DNA of 64,000 bases from UBA9659 sp965208605 (GTDB lineage: Bacteria; Pseudomonadota; Gammaproteobacteria; Pseudomonadales; Azotimanducaceae), in the NCBI GenBank assembly GCA_965208605.1, contig OZ242345.1:496001-560000 (forward strand), in the 5' to 3' direction. The position numbers were made by a program, and so were the translations under genes. A model generated the notes under the pieces. The model saw only the letters and a program-made list of their open reading frames with translations, was not told the origin of the DNA and made no database searches. Shown here one piece after another: positions 43,996 through 53,046 of this stretch; positions within the stretch are counted from its first letter, which is position 1, and the number at the start of each line of letters is the position of its first letter.

Positions 43996-45525
43996 ATGAA
44001 CAAGCCTAGTTCTGCAAACAACGCCATGGAAAATGATCTATCCCAGGTCATGCCGGAAGCCAGTCGCTTTCTGGCAGCCGAGCATCGAGTATTTATTGAC
44101 GGTCAATTCGTTGCCGCAAAATCATCGGCTTCTATTCCCGTAGTGGACCCCACTAGCGGCAAGAAGATTGCGGCTATACCGGACTGCTCAGCAGAAGATG
44201 TAGATGCAGCCGTAAAGAGTGCCCGCCGCGCCTTTGACGAGGGTCCTTGGCGGCGCATGAAACCCTCAGCCAGGGAACGGATTATTTACAAGCTCGCCGA
44301 CCTACTCGCCCATAACGCCCAGGAATTTGCCGAGATTGAAGCAATCAATAGCGGGCGCACCTTGCCTAATACGCGCGCTTTTGATGTTGATCTTTCCGTT
44401 GACTATTTGCGCTACATGGCCGGTTGGCCCACCAAGATTCATGGTCAAACCATGACCCCGAGTGTGCCCTATGTTCCCGGCGCAGATTTTTTCTCCATGA
44501 CACTCCCTGAGCCCGTTGGCGTAGTCGGTGCCATTATTCCCTGGAATGTTCCCCTAGGTCAGGCAATCTGGAAGATCGCGCCCGTACTCGCAACGGGGTG
44601 TACGATAGTCTTGAAGCCCGCCGAACAAACCCCGTTGACACTGCTAAGATTCGCGCAGCTTCTGAATGAAGCAGACGTACCGCCGGGGGTGGTGAATATC
44701 ATTACTGGCTATGGTGACACCACAGGCGCAGCACTGATTGAGCACCCCGGCCTGGACAAGATAGCCTTCACTGGCTCCACTGAGGTGGGGCAAAAAATTG
44801 CCAAGACAGTAGCGCCCATGTTGAAACGTTTCACCTTGGAACTCGGTGGCAAGTCGGCCATGATCGTCCTCCCGGATGCCGACCTTGAGGCAACCATCCC
44901 CGGTACCGCCATGGGCATCTTTGGTAACCATGGGCAAAATTGTTGTGCCGGTTCCCGGCTCTATGTGCACCGGGACATCTATGATGCCGTCCTTGAGGGC
45001 GTCGTTGAATTTGCAAAAGCCATCACTCTGGGCGCCGCCCTGGATGCAAACACCGAAATGGGTCCCCTGGTATCTTCGCAACAGCAGCAGCGAGTACTGG
45101 GCTATGTGGAGTCAGGTATCTCCGATGGCGCTGAGCTACTCACTGGCGGCAAGGCGGTGACGGCAACAGGTGCTTATGTTGAACCCACCGTGATGAGCAA
45201 TGTCAATTTGCAAATGAAAATTGTGCAAGAAGAAATCTTTGGCCCAGTCCTGGTCGCCATGCCCTTTGATGATATAGACAGTGTCGTGCAACAAGCCAAT
45301 GCAACCCGATACGGGCTCGGCGCCAGCTTATGGACTCGTGATGTGCAACAAGTACATCGACTCATACCGAGATTGCAAGCAGGCACGGTATGGATCAACA
45401 CGCATAATGTCCTGGATCTGGCGGTGCCTTTTGGTGGTGTCAAACATTCTGGCGTGGGTAGGGAACTGGGCGAAGAGGCAATTCGCCACCATACAGAACT
45501 CAAAACGGTGACTATGGCTATATAA
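43996..45525 (+). CDS. NAD(P)-dependent aldehyde dehydrogenase
   Basis: A 509-residue ALDH-superfamily enzyme. Catalytic Cys316 in GQNCCAGSRLYV, the general-base Glu in TLELGGKSAM, NAD-binding IIPWNVPLGQAIWKIAP and KPAEQTPLT, and EEIFGPVLVAMPF. It resembles ALDH1/2-like and phenylacetaldehyde or betaine-aldehyde enzymes; the substrate is not fixed by sequence. The first 30 residues extend beyond the usual start and may begin later. The stop codon opens a three-unit 14-nt repeat. Confidence 0.93.
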   Translation: MNKPSSANNAMENDLSQVMPEASRFLAAEHRVFIDGQFVAAKSSASIPVVDPTSGKKIAAIPDCSAEDVDAAVKSARRAFDEGPWRRMKPSARERIIYKLADLLAHNAQEFAEIEAINSGRTLPNTRAFDVDLSVDYLRYMAGWPTKIHGQTMTPSVPYVPGADFFSMTLPEPVGVVGAIIPWNVPLGQAIWKIAPVLATGCTIVLKPAEQTPLTLLRFAQLLNEADVPPGVVNIITGYGDTTGAALIEHPGLDKIAFTGSTEVGQKIAKTVAPMLKRFTLELGGKSAMIVLPDADLEATIPGTAMGIFGNHGQNCCAGSRLYVHRDIYDAVLEGVVEFAKAITLGAALDANTEMGPLVSSQQQQRVLGYVESGISDGAELLTGGKAVTATGAYVEPTVMSNVNLQMKIVQEEIFGPVLVAMPFDDIDSVVQQANATRYGLGASLWTRDVQQVHRLIPRLQAGTVWINTHNVLDLAVPFGGVKHSGVGRELGEEAIRHHTELKTVTMAI

Positions 45526-45563
45526 TCAGGACTATCTAATCAAGGACATCTAATCAGGGTTGC
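45523..45563. repeat. 14-nt tandem repeat on the aldehyde dehydrogenase stop codon
   Basis: TAATCAGGACTATC (45523), TAATCAAGGACATC (45537), TAATCAGGGTTGC (45551). The first TAA is the stop of the gene. The mnmH start is 27 nt beyond. Confidence 0.9.
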
Positions 45564-45589
45564 AAGCCTAGACTAGCGTCTCAACATCA

Positions 45590-46795
45590 ATGCCCGCACC
45601 CATGCTAGACCCCAGCACCGAGTTGCAACAGATCTTCCTTGATGACCGACCGCTGATTGATGTTCGGGCAGCCATTGAGTTTGCCCGAGGTGCCTTCCCG
45701 AATGCGATCAACCTGCCGCTGCTTGATGATGCCGAGCGGCATGAAGTTGGAGTCTGCTACAAAAATGAGGGCGCAGAAGCAGCGCTCAGGCTGGGGCACA
45801 GATTGGTTTCAGGCGAGCTCAAAACCGACCGCATAGCTGCCTGGGTGGGCTGGCTCGCGACACATCCTGAGTCCATGATTTATTGCTTTCGCGGGGGTCA
45901 GCGGTCCCGAATCGCCTGTCAATGGCTGGCCGCAGAAGGGTTCCTGATACCGAGAGTGCCTGGGGGTTACAAGATGCTACGGCGTTGTCTTGTGGCGACA
46001 TTTCAGGCCCTGCCGCCCTTGATGTTGATTTCTGGCCGGACTGGCACGGGTAAGACTCAGTTGCTGAATCACTTTCTGAGAAAACTTGATCTGGAAGGCT
46101 GTGCCAGGCACCGGGGAAGTGCCTTCGGAAAATTAATTGCCGCGCAGCCGGCGCAGGTGGATTTTGAAAATGCGCTTGCCATAGCACTGCTTAAGCTTGG
46201 TTCTCAAGGCGGTTCTCAAGAAGGGATGCAAGGCGGCTCTCAAAGCAGTTCTCAAGACGACACTCAAGAATATTCTAAAGAAAGGATGCAAAAAACTCTT
46301 CTAGTAGAAGATGAGGGACACCTCATCGGACGCATCCAGGTCCCCCTGCTGTTACGAGAGAAGATGAATAGCGCCCCTCTGTTGGTCATTGAAGCATCGC
46401 TAGGTGCCAGAAGTCAGCACATATTTAATGAATACATCTTGACACAATGGCAAGACTATCAAGACACCTTTGCGAACACCGCCTTTGATGCCTTTACGAA
46501 TTATCTGCTGCAGGCGGTGGACGCTATCCGTAAACGTCTCGGCAATGCCACACATCAGGAAATACGCGCCATGCTGGTCGCGGCCCTAAAGCGCCAGGAA
46601 CAACATGCTGACCTGGCATTACACCAGCGATGGATCGAAGCGCTACTGCTCCGTTATTACGACCCCATGTATGACTATCAACTCGCAAAAAAAGCATCAC
46701 GAGTTTTATATCGGGGTACTCGGAGTGAAGTGCTCGCCTGGTGCCAGGATAGGCTTAGTAACTCTTGCTCTGCCCCAACACCCGCTCGCCAATAA
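45590..46795 (+). CDS. mnmH: tRNA 2-selenouridine synthase
   Basis: A 401-residue protein (E. coli SelU/MnmH 364) that uses selenophosphate to convert 2-thiouridine at tRNA U34 to 2-selenouridine via a geranylated form. The N-terminal rhodanese domain has the essential Cys99 in IYCFRGGQRSR. The P-loop domain has SGRTGTGKTQLL (148-159), and VEDEGHLIGRI follows. An insertion of about 32 residues (GGSQ-type tetrapeptides) splits the P-loop domain and accounts for the extra length. Its presence means selenophosphate is made in this cell, consistent with the selenoprotein near 3.3 kb. Its end overlaps the convergent acyl-CoA dehydrogenase by 41 nt. Confidence 0.95.
   Translation: MPAPMLDPSTELQQIFLDDRPLIDVRAAIEFARGAFPNAINLPLLDDAERHEVGVCYKNEGAEAALRLGHRLVSGELKTDRIAAWVGWLATHPESMIYCFRGGQRSRIACQWLAAEGFLIPRVPGGYKMLRRCLVATFQALPPLMLISGRTGTGKTQLLNHFLRKLDLEGCARHRGSAFGKLIAAQPAQVDFENALAIALLKLGSQGGSQEGMQGGSQSSSQDDTQEYSKERMQKTLLVEDEGHLIGRIQVPLLLREKMNSAPLLVIEASLGARSQHIFNEYILTQWQDYQDTFANTAFDAFTNYLLQAVDAIRKRLGNATHQEIRAMLVAALKRQEQHADLALHQRWIEALLLRYYDPMYDYQLAKKASRVLYRGTRSEVLAWCQDRLSNSCSAPTPARQ
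46196..46291 (+). repeat. Eight imperfect 12-nt repeats inside mnmH
   Basis: Units at 12-nt steps end in CTCAA or GCAA: GGCGGTTCTCAA (46208), GAAGGGATGCAA (46220), GGCGGCTCTCAA (46232), AGCAGTTCTCAA (46244), GACGACACTCAA (46256), and so on. They encode tetrapeptides such as GGSQ, EGMQ and SSSQ. The frame is kept. Confidence 0.9.
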
Positions 46796-47921
46796 AAGAT
46801 TTAATCAATTCCTGAGAAACCGGTGCAATCATCGGAATCATAATCTCCCGCAGGTAGCGTTCAACATGATACTCCTTCGCATATCCCATGCCGCCGTGGG
46901 TTAACACACTACGTTGGCAAGCTTGCAGCGCCGCCTCGGCCGCAAGATACTTGGCAGTGTTGGCTTCCACACCACAGGGCTTCCCCGCGTCATAGAGAGC
47001 AGCCGCTTTGAAGACCATGAGCTGCGCCGCTTCTAACTCCATCCAGTTGACTGCCAGGGGATGTTGAATCGCTTGGTTCTTACCAATGGGTCTATCAAAG
47101 ACAATTCTCTCCCGGGCATACTGGGCGGCACGTTCAAGCGCGACCTGCCCCAGACCCACAGCTTCGGCGGCGACGAGTATGCGCTCTGGGTTGAGTCCAT
47201 GGAGTAAACACTTCCACCCATCCCCTTCGGCACCAATACGGTCAGCCACAGGGACCACCAGGTCATCAATGAAGAGCATATTAGAATCAACCGCTTTACG
47301 GCCCATCTTTTCAATGAGCCGTACTTCTACGCTATCCCGATCCAGATCCGTGTAAAAAAGAGTCAAGCCAGCACTGGGTTTGGCACATTCCTCCAGGGGT
47401 TTCGTTCGGGTCACCAGGAGTATTTTGTTCGCCGTCTGCGCGGTGCTGGTCCAATGCTTGCGTCCGTTGACCATGTAATGCTCACCATCACGCACCGCAC
47501 GGGTGTCCAGACGAGTGGTATCCAACCCGGCATCCGGCTCGGTAACGCCGAAGCAGGTACGGTCCTTGCCCTGGATTAAGGGCGGCAAGAATCGTTGCTT
47601 CTGTTCTTCGGTACCAAATATCACAATGGGATTGGCGCTAAAGAGATTGAGATGCACCGCCGATGCACCACTCATACCGGCTCCAGAGCGAGCGATACTC
47701 TGGGCTAGAATAGCCGCCTCAGTGATGCCGAGGCCGGCACCGCCGTAGGCTTCTGGCATGGCAATACCTAGCCAGCCGCTTGCCGTAATGGCGGTGACAA
47801 AATCTTCCGGGAAATCACCCTCAGTATCCCGCTGCAACCAATAATCATCGTCAAAATCTTGGCAAATGCGGACTACTGCGTCTTGTATTGCGCGTTGTTG
47901 CTCGCTGAATTCAAAATTCAC
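46755..47921 (-). CDS. Acyl-CoA dehydrogenase
   Basis: A 388-residue FAD enzyme introducing the alpha-beta double bond into an acyl-CoA. CFGVTEPDAGLDTTRLDTRA, GRKHWTSTAQTANK, and GLNPERILVAAEAVG with the likely catalytic Glu; HGGMGYAKEYHVERYLREI near the end. Paired with a second acyl-CoA dehydrogenase 11 nt upstream on the same strand. Tandem pairs of this kind are common in sterol or isoprenoid-like acyl-CoA degradation and can form heteromers; that is inference. Chain-length preference is unknown. Confidence 0.9.
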   Translation of the reverse strand: MNFEFSEQQRAIQDAVVRICQDFDDDYWLQRDTEGDFPEDFVTAITASGWLGIAMPEAYGGAGLGITEAAILAQSIARSGAGMSGASAVHLNLFSANPIVIFGTEEQKQRFLPPLIQGKDRTCFGVTEPDAGLDTTRLDTRAVRDGEHYMVNGRKHWTSTAQTANKILLVTRTKPLEECAKPSAGLTLFYTDLDRDSVEVRLIEKMGRKAVDSNMLFIDDLVVPVADRIGAEGDGWKCLLHGLNPERILVAAEAVGLGQVALERAAQYARERIVFDRPIGKNQAIQHPLAVNWMELEAAQLMVFKAAALYDAGKPCGVEANTAKYLAAEAALQACQRSVLTHGGMGYAKEYHVERYLREIMIPMIAPVSQELIKSFIGERVLGQSKSY

Positions 47922-47932
47922 GAGAAGCCCGT

Positions 47933-49147
47933 TTATAGCCCCAGTACCAGTTTCGCCATGATATTCCGCTGAATTTCATTGGAACCCGCATAGATGGATG
48001 CTTTGCGGGTATTGAGGTAAGACGGTGCTGTGGCGCCCGCATAATCAGGACCAATGGCTTCCCGATTCTGACCCTTGACCGGTGCTGGATTATCAAAAGG
48101 TATCGCATAATAGCCTACTGCTTCCAGCGCCAGCTCGGTGAGTTCCTGCTGTAATTCACTACCACAACACTTGAGTAGCGATGATTCTGGACCCGGGTTC
48201 TTACCCGCCGTCAGGCTACTCAGGATCCGCAATTCAGTAAACTCCATCGCCGATATGGCTATCTCAGTTGAGCTCATTTTCCTTTTGAAATCATTATCTT
48301 GCAGCAGACTCTTGCCCAATCCGTTGAGCTCCGTGCCGGCCATCTCCCGGATATGTTGTAGCCCGGCTTTCAGCCCGTGGGAATAGGCATTGCCCCGCTC
48401 AAACTCAAGCAGGTATTTGGCGTAGGTCCAACCCTTGCCGGCCTCACCTACTATATTTTCTACCGGGACCTGCACATCGGTGAAATGAATCATGTTGATT
48501 TCTTGATAACCCTCTTTAGGGGCATCAAGGGTGACAATGGGCACCACTTCTATACCGGGTGAAGTCATGTCAATCAGCAGGAAGGAAATGCCTTTTTGTC
48601 GAATATCTTCATTGCTGGTGCGTACCAGACAAAAAATCATGTCCGCGTGCTGCCCCAGGGTATTCCAGGTCTTGGTGCCATTCACTAGATAGTGGTCGCC
48701 TTCTTCTATTGCCTTCATACGGAGAGAAGCCAGGTCGGAACCAGCCCCGGGTTCAGAATAACCCTGGCACCACCAGGCACGGCTCGCCAGGATGTCGGGC
48801 AGGTACTTCTTCTTCTGTGCCTCGGTGCCAAATTTCATAATCACTGGGGCCACCATGTTCTGCCCAAAGGGCAGTACTCCTGGAGTGCCTGCTGCTGCCA
48901 TTTCCAGGTCATAGAGGTAGCGTTGCGGCGGTGTAAAGCCCGGACCACCATATTCCACAGGCCAGTTGACCCCAGCCCAGCCTCTTTTATATAGGGCTTG
49001 TTGCCAGTAGGTCTGGTCTTCTTTTGACAGTTGCCCGCCAGCACTACGCCGGCGGCGTTGGCGCATTTCTTCGGGGTAACTTTCCGCAATCCAGTCGCGG
49101 ACTTCCTTCTGAAAAGCAAAATCTTCTGGGCTAAAATTCAGATCCAT
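47933..49147 (-). CDS. Acyl-CoA dehydrogenase (FadE-like, tandem partner)
   Basis: A 404-residue FAD enzyme. GYSEPGAGSDLASLRMKA, NGTKTWNTLGQHAD, EFERGNAYSHGL, and ASIYAGSNEIQRNIMAKLVLGL. It resembles the FadE proteins of actinobacterial and proteobacterial side-chain degradation, where Glu in the usual place can be replaced. ATG 49147 is chosen because a strong GGAGGTAAGG lies directly upstream; an ATG four codons earlier lacks one. Probably co-transcribed with the following acyl-CoA dehydrogenase. The space 49148-49341 holds no gene or signal that I can identify. Confidence 0.9.
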   Translation of the reverse strand: MDLNFSPEDFAFQKEVRDWIAESYPEEMRQRRRRSAGGQLSKEDQTYWQQALYKRGWAGVNWPVEYGGPGFTPPQRYLYDLEMAAAGTPGVLPFGQNMVAPVIMKFGTEAQKKKYLPDILASRAWWCQGYSEPGAGSDLASLRMKAIEEGDHYLVNGTKTWNTLGQHADMIFCLVRTSNEDIRQKGISFLLIDMTSPGIEVVPIVTLDAPKEGYQEINMIHFTDVQVPVENIVGEAGKGWTYAKYLLEFERGNAYSHGLKAGLQHIREMAGTELNGLGKSLLQDNDFKRKMSSTEIAISAMEFTELRILSSLTAGKNPGPESSLLKCCGSELQQELTELALEAVGYYAIPFDNPAPVKGQNREAIGPDYAGATAPSYLNTRKASIYAGSNEIQRNIMAKLVLGL

Positions 49148-49341
49148 CCTTACCTCCATAACGCTTCAATGCTGAGTTGATTGATAAGCTTGATTGATGA
49201 AATGTACGATTAAAAAAGGATACAGGATACCAACTGCTCTGTGGTACTTAAAGCATCGCTTTTGCCAGAATTATATCTGCTCAGCATAATGCAGGCATAG
49301 AGCGGCAGTGCGAGATGACAAGGCTAGGGTCATGTTCAGTC

Positions 49342-49914
49342 TTATTGCATCCGTGACGAGAGGTCAGGCCAGGCAAGTTTGAGGTAGCCGTACATGGACC
49401 AGAGAGTCAGGGCGGCGGAGATGTACAGCAGCACCTGTCCCAGTTGCATCTCCCAAGAAGGTTCCATACCAGCAACGAAGAGCAGAATAATGGCAACCAT
49501 CTGGAAGATCGTTTTGACCTTCGCCAGCACCGAGACAGCAACCCCGTGCATTTGACTGTATTGCGCCATCCACTCTCGCAGGGCGGAGACGGCAATTTCC
49601 CTGCCGACAATGACCAGCGCCGGTATCGTCAGGATAATGCTGGCATGCTCTTCGACCAGTAGCACCAAAGAAATCGCCACCAGCAACTTGTCAGCAACCG
49701 GATCCAAAAAGGCACCGAAGGCGGTCATCTGCCCTAGCCTTCTCGCCAGATACCCATCCAGCCCATCGGTGATGCTGGCAAGGGTAAACAGGGCAGCACA
49801 AGCCAGATAGTGCCAACTAAAAGGCAGATAAAAAACGACAACGAGTATCGGAATCAGCAGGATCCTAAAGCCGGTCAGGATGTTGGGCATATTCAATGCC
49901 ATCTCCCCAAGCAT
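49342..49914 (-). CDS. pgsA: Phosphatidylglycerophosphate synthase
   Basis: A 190-residue inner-membrane CDP-alcohol phosphatidyltransferase joining glycerol-3-phosphate to CDP-diacylglycerol. The signature ITDGLDGYLARRLGQMTAFGAFLDPVADK (D-G-x2-A-R-x8-G-x3-D-x3-D) is complete. The start may be ATG 49902 or 49890 (MPNILTGFR, closest to relatives). Last gene of the gacA-uvrC-pgsA order, though here a cysteine-rich peptide gene lies between uvrC and pgsA. Confidence 0.95.
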   Translation of the reverse strand: MLGEMALNMPNILTGFRILLIPILVVVFYLPFSWHYLACAALFTLASITDGLDGYLARRLGQMTAFGAFLDPVADKLLVAISLVLLVEEHASIILTIPALVIVGREIAVSALREWMAQYSQMHGVAVSVLAKVKTIFQMVAIILLFVAGMEPSWEMQLGQVLLYISAALTLWSMYGYLKLAWPDLSSRMQ

Positions 49915-49936
49915 CTACTCATCCAAAAGCAATTAC

Positions 49937-50137
49937 TCATCCCCAAGCACCTGCTGCTCCAAAGCAACTGCTGAGCAAGCAAGGCTTCTCAAAACACCTC
50001 TCATAACAACCATCACAACAGCCACCGCCACAACCATCACAACAGCCACCACCACAGCCCTCACAGTAGCCACTGAGCAACGGCACCGGCTGACAACACC
50101 AGCTCCATATCCTTGATTGGGGGTTCATTCTTGGCAT
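49937..50137 (-). CDS. Cysteine-rich small protein, 66 residues
   Basis: It starts at ATG 50137 with AGAGG 6 nt upstream, a good ribosome site. After MPRMNPQSRIWSWCC comes CEGCGGGCCDGCGGGCCDGC, then two more Cys spaced at CYERC and a tail ending CLLSSCFGAAGAWG. Thirteen Cys fall in 66 residues, and no membrane helix or signal peptide is evident. The GCGGGCCD block is a 24-nt in-frame duplication. I know no matching family; it could be a metallothionein-like metal binder or a modified peptide. It is read with uvrC and pgsA. Because the region is built of repeats, a chance frame cannot be excluded. Confidence 0.5.
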   Translation of the reverse strand: MPRMNPQSRIWSWCCQPVPLLSGYCEGCGGGCCDGCGGGCCDGCYERCFEKPCLLSSCFGAAGAWG

Positions 50138-50248
50138 CTTATCCTCTGTCTCTATATCTTGCTTGGATATGTATAGGTTCATAACCTATAACCTCTCATC
50201 TTAGGGTGATATGCGCCTTATGTATCTGAGCTTATACGGGCTCTCTAC

Positions 50249-52093
50249 TCAATGATTGTGCAAACTAGCATAGATATGTTCTGCCAGTAGGTTACTGATG
50301 CCGACCACCTTGGACAACTCCTCAGCACTGGCAGCCTGTACCCGGGCAGCATCCCCGAAGCGACGCAGAAGCGCCCGGCGACGTTTAGGCCCCACCCCTT
50401 CAATCTGTTCCAGCAAGGATTCTCTTCTTTTTTTACCACGTCTTTGTCGATGGGCAGTAATCGCAAAGCGATGACTTTCATCCCGGATATGCTGAATCAA
50501 ATGCAAGCCTGGATTATCTGACGGCAGCTTCAATGTCTGACCGCCCGGGAGGATTAAAGTTTCCGCACCCGCCTTGCGCGTCCTGCCCTTGGCCACACCG
50601 ATCAACTGCACACCGGCTATCTGAAGTTCCTCTAACACCTTTTCTGCTTCACTCAGCTGCCCCTTGCCACCGTCAATAAACAGCAGATCGGGCAGCGGCC
50701 CCTCCCCCTTTTTCACGCGCATATAACGGCGCCGCAGTGCCTGGGACATGGCCGCATAGTCGTCACCCGGAGTGATACCTTCAATGTTAAAGCGACGATA
50801 ATCTGATTTAAGAGGCCCCTGCTGATTAAAAACAACGCAGGAAGCAACAGTCGCTTCACCGGCGCTGTGGCTGATGTCAAAACATTCCAGCCTTGCGGGC
50901 ACCGACGGCAAAGACAGTGCTTCTTGCAAGGCAAGGAGTCTGCGTTCCAGGTTGTCGCTCTGCGCAAGATAACGACCCAGGCTCTGCTCGGCATTGATCA
51001 ATGCCAGTTCCACCCAACGTTTACGATGCCCTCGGAGCCGGTGGGATATGCTCACGCCATGGGTGGATTGCTCCTTCAGGGCTTCCTCCAGGAGCAGTCT
51101 ATCTTTGACCTGGTGACTCAGCAGAATTTCCGTTGGGATATCGGTCGCCCGTGCCGACACTCTTCCGCCCCGCTCAGTCCTGAGATAAAACTGAGGCAGA
51201 AAGGCCGCCAGGGTCTCTGCTTGAGCTTCATCGCGCCGATTTTTGGGGAAGAATGCCTTGTGCCCCAGCAGGCGCCCGCCACGTACAAACATCACTAGCA
51301 CACAGGCCCCGCCGGGTTGAATTGCCACTGCCATCACATCCAGATTGCCCTGTCTAGCCACTACATATTGTTGTTCCTGAATCTGCTGCAGGTGCTTGAT
51401 CTGGTCGCGATAGCCGGCGGCCTTTTCAAACTTCATCTCCCCGGACGCCTGCTCCATCTTATTGGCATAGTCAGTCAGCACCGCATCGCTTTTACCTTCC
51501 AAAAACATCTGGGCATGGCGAACATCATCGGCATAGTCTTGGGGCGATACCAGACCACAACAGGGACCGGAGCAACGTTTGATCTGATACTGCAGGCAGG
51601 GGCGGCTACGGTTTTTGAAAAACGCATCTTCACACTGCCGGACCCGAAATGCTTTTTGCAGTATGTTCAATGCGTCGCGGACACTTTGGACACTGGGGAA
51701 GGGACCAAAGTATTTGCCGTTTTTCTTTCGAGAGCCACGATGAAAAGCCAGGCGCGGAAACTCATCACGGCTGGACAGATAGATCCAGGGATAAGACTTG
51801 TCATCACGAAAAAGAATGTTGTAGGGCGGTTTGTATTCCTGGATGAGCGACTGCTCCAGCAACAGGGCTTCTGTTTCGGTAGTGGTCACCGTGATTTCCA
51901 CATTCTGGATACGAGACACCAGTGCCAGCGTCTTGGCATCCAGCGCAGTGGAATTGAAGTAGGTGGATACTCGATTTTTCAGATGCTTCGCCTTGCCGAC
52001 ATACAAGAGGTCGCCCGCATGATTCAACATACGATACACACCAGGGCGGCGGGTCAGGGATTTCAGAAAGGCTTGATGATCAAATACTGTCAT
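50249..52093 (-). CDS. uvrC: Excinuclease ABC subunit C
   Basis: A 614-residue nuclease making both incisions in nucleotide-excision repair. GIY-YIG domain at the start (RPGVYRMLNHAGDLLYVGKAK), a UvrB-binding UVR motif (ALLEKEMEQA-like segment near 205-235), the RNase H-like domain with RLECFDISHSAGE and LLFIDGGKGQL, and a C-terminal helix-hairpin-helix (IEGVGPKRRRALL). ATG 52093 (MTVFDHQAFLKSLTRRPGVY) is chosen from similarity; the frame upstream runs through a repeat element. Probably in one unit with gacA. Confidence 0.96.
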   Translation of the reverse strand: MTVFDHQAFLKSLTRRPGVYRMLNHAGDLLYVGKAKHLKNRVSTYFNSTALDAKTLALVSRIQNVEITVTTTETEALLLEQSLIQEYKPPYNILFRDDKSYPWIYLSSRDEFPRLAFHRGSRKKNGKYFGPFPSVQSVRDALNILQKAFRVRQCEDAFFKNRSRPCLQYQIKRCSGPCCGLVSPQDYADDVRHAQMFLEGKSDAVLTDYANKMEQASGEMKFEKAAGYRDQIKHLQQIQEQQYVVARQGNLDVMAVAIQPGGACVLVMFVRGGRLLGHKAFFPKNRRDEAQAETLAAFLPQFYLRTERGGRVSARATDIPTEILLSHQVKDRLLLEEALKEQSTHGVSISHRLRGHRKRWVELALINAEQSLGRYLAQSDNLERRLLALQEALSLPSVPARLECFDISHSAGEATVASCVVFNQQGPLKSDYRRFNIEGITPGDDYAAMSQALRRRYMRVKKGEGPLPDLLFIDGGKGQLSEAEKVLEELQIAGVQLIGVAKGRTRKAGAETLILPGGQTLKLPSDNPGLHLIQHIRDESHRFAITAHRQRRGKKRRESLLEQIEGVGPKRRRALLRRFGDAARVQAASAEELSKVVGISNLLAEHIYASLHNH

Positions 52094-52155
52094 AGCAGAG
52101 CAGTGTCGGCTGCTGTCTTGTCCACCAACACAGTTTACACCGACAAGCGACTCCG

Positions 52156-52288
52156 CGCCGTCATTCTCGAGCTTGTCCTCTTGTCGCAGGCGGAATCCAG
52201 TAAAAAAGAGTATTGTTTTCCGATTTACCCCGGTCCTCCAACCCGGCGGCGGGCAAGCCCGAAAGTGGCGGGGTGAGGACGACGGCGG
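52156..52288. repeat. MITE-like element between gacA and uvrC
   Basis: CCGTCATTCTCGAGCTTG begins at 52158; the degenerate inverse GAGGACGACGGCGG ends at 52287, next to the gacA stop codon. Between lie CGGAATCCAG and a GC-rich palindromic tract. It sits inside a normally tight operon. Confidence 0.6.
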
Positions 52289-52289
52289 C

Positions 52290-52937
52290 TTAGGCCGTCG
52301 CCTCAGCATCAATGATGCCGTGTTTGATGGCTAGCCTTGCCAGGCCGACATCGTTCTTTTGTTGTAGTTTTTCAAACACCCGATAGCGGTAACTGTTGAC
52401 GGTTTTCGGGCTGATAGACAGGTTTTCAGATATTTCCAGGACCTTCTGCCCCATAATAATCATCAAGGTCACTTGCATTTCCCGCGCACTCAGGGCTTCA
52501 AAAGGCGAGTTCTCCTTGCTTGAAAAGGGCCTGAGCGCGAGTTGTTGGGCGATGTCCGCACTGAGGTAACGATGCCCGGCCATGACCTTCCTGATTGCCA
52601 GGAGCATTTCATCAATGTCGGTGCGCTTAGTGAGATAACCCGCGGCGCCCACATTGAGCAGTTTGGAGGGGTAGGGTTCGCTCTCATAGATGGTCACCAC
52701 CAGTACCTTCAGCTCAGGATGCGCCCGGAGGCACCGCCGAGTGGCTTCCAGCCCGCCTATGCCCGGCATCTGCACATCCATCAGCACAATATCTGGCTTC
52801 AGCCGGATAACGAGCTCAATGACTTCTTCCCCCGTAGCCGCCTCGCCAACAATGGCAATACCGTCAACATCTTCCAAGAGTCGACGAGTGCCAATCCGCA
52901 CCAACTGATGGTCATCTGCAAGAATTATTCTAATCAC
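52290..52937 (-). CDS. gacA: Two-component response regulator GacA/UvrY
   Basis: A 215-residue NarL/FixJ-type regulator. Receiver with DD at 8-9, phospho-acceptor Asp54 (IVLMDVQMPG), and Lys in YLTKRTD; LuxR-type helix-turn-helix (LSAREMQVTLMIIMGQKVLEISENLSISPKTVNSYRYR). In gammaproteobacteria GacA with the kinase GacS/BarA turns on Csr-type regulatory RNAs. Its neighbour uvrC supports orthology. GTG 52937 is chosen, 7 nt behind AAGGAG. Confidence 0.94.
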   Translation of the reverse strand: MIRIILADDHQLVRIGTRRLLEDVDGIAIVGEAATGEEVIELVIRLKPDIVLMDVQMPGIGGLEATRRCLRAHPELKVLVVTIYESEPYPSKLLNVGAAGYLTKRTDIDEMLLAIRKVMAGHRYLSADIAQQLALRPFSSKENSPFEALSAREMQVTLMIIMGQKVLEISENLSISPKTVNSYRYRVFEKLQQKNDVGLARLAIKHGIIDAEATA

Positions 52938-53046
52938 ATGCCTTCTCCTTATTGTCCGACTGCTCAAGATAGCCCCCTACCTAGGGACATAAAAGTAAGC
53001 CAGGTCTACAGAGGACTGCAGATATCTCTCGGAAAGCTGTGCGATA

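Noticed and set aside
51317..52276. Open frame of 319 codons on the plus strand
   Set aside because: It lies opposite uvrC and continues through the repeat element; the protein resembles nothing.
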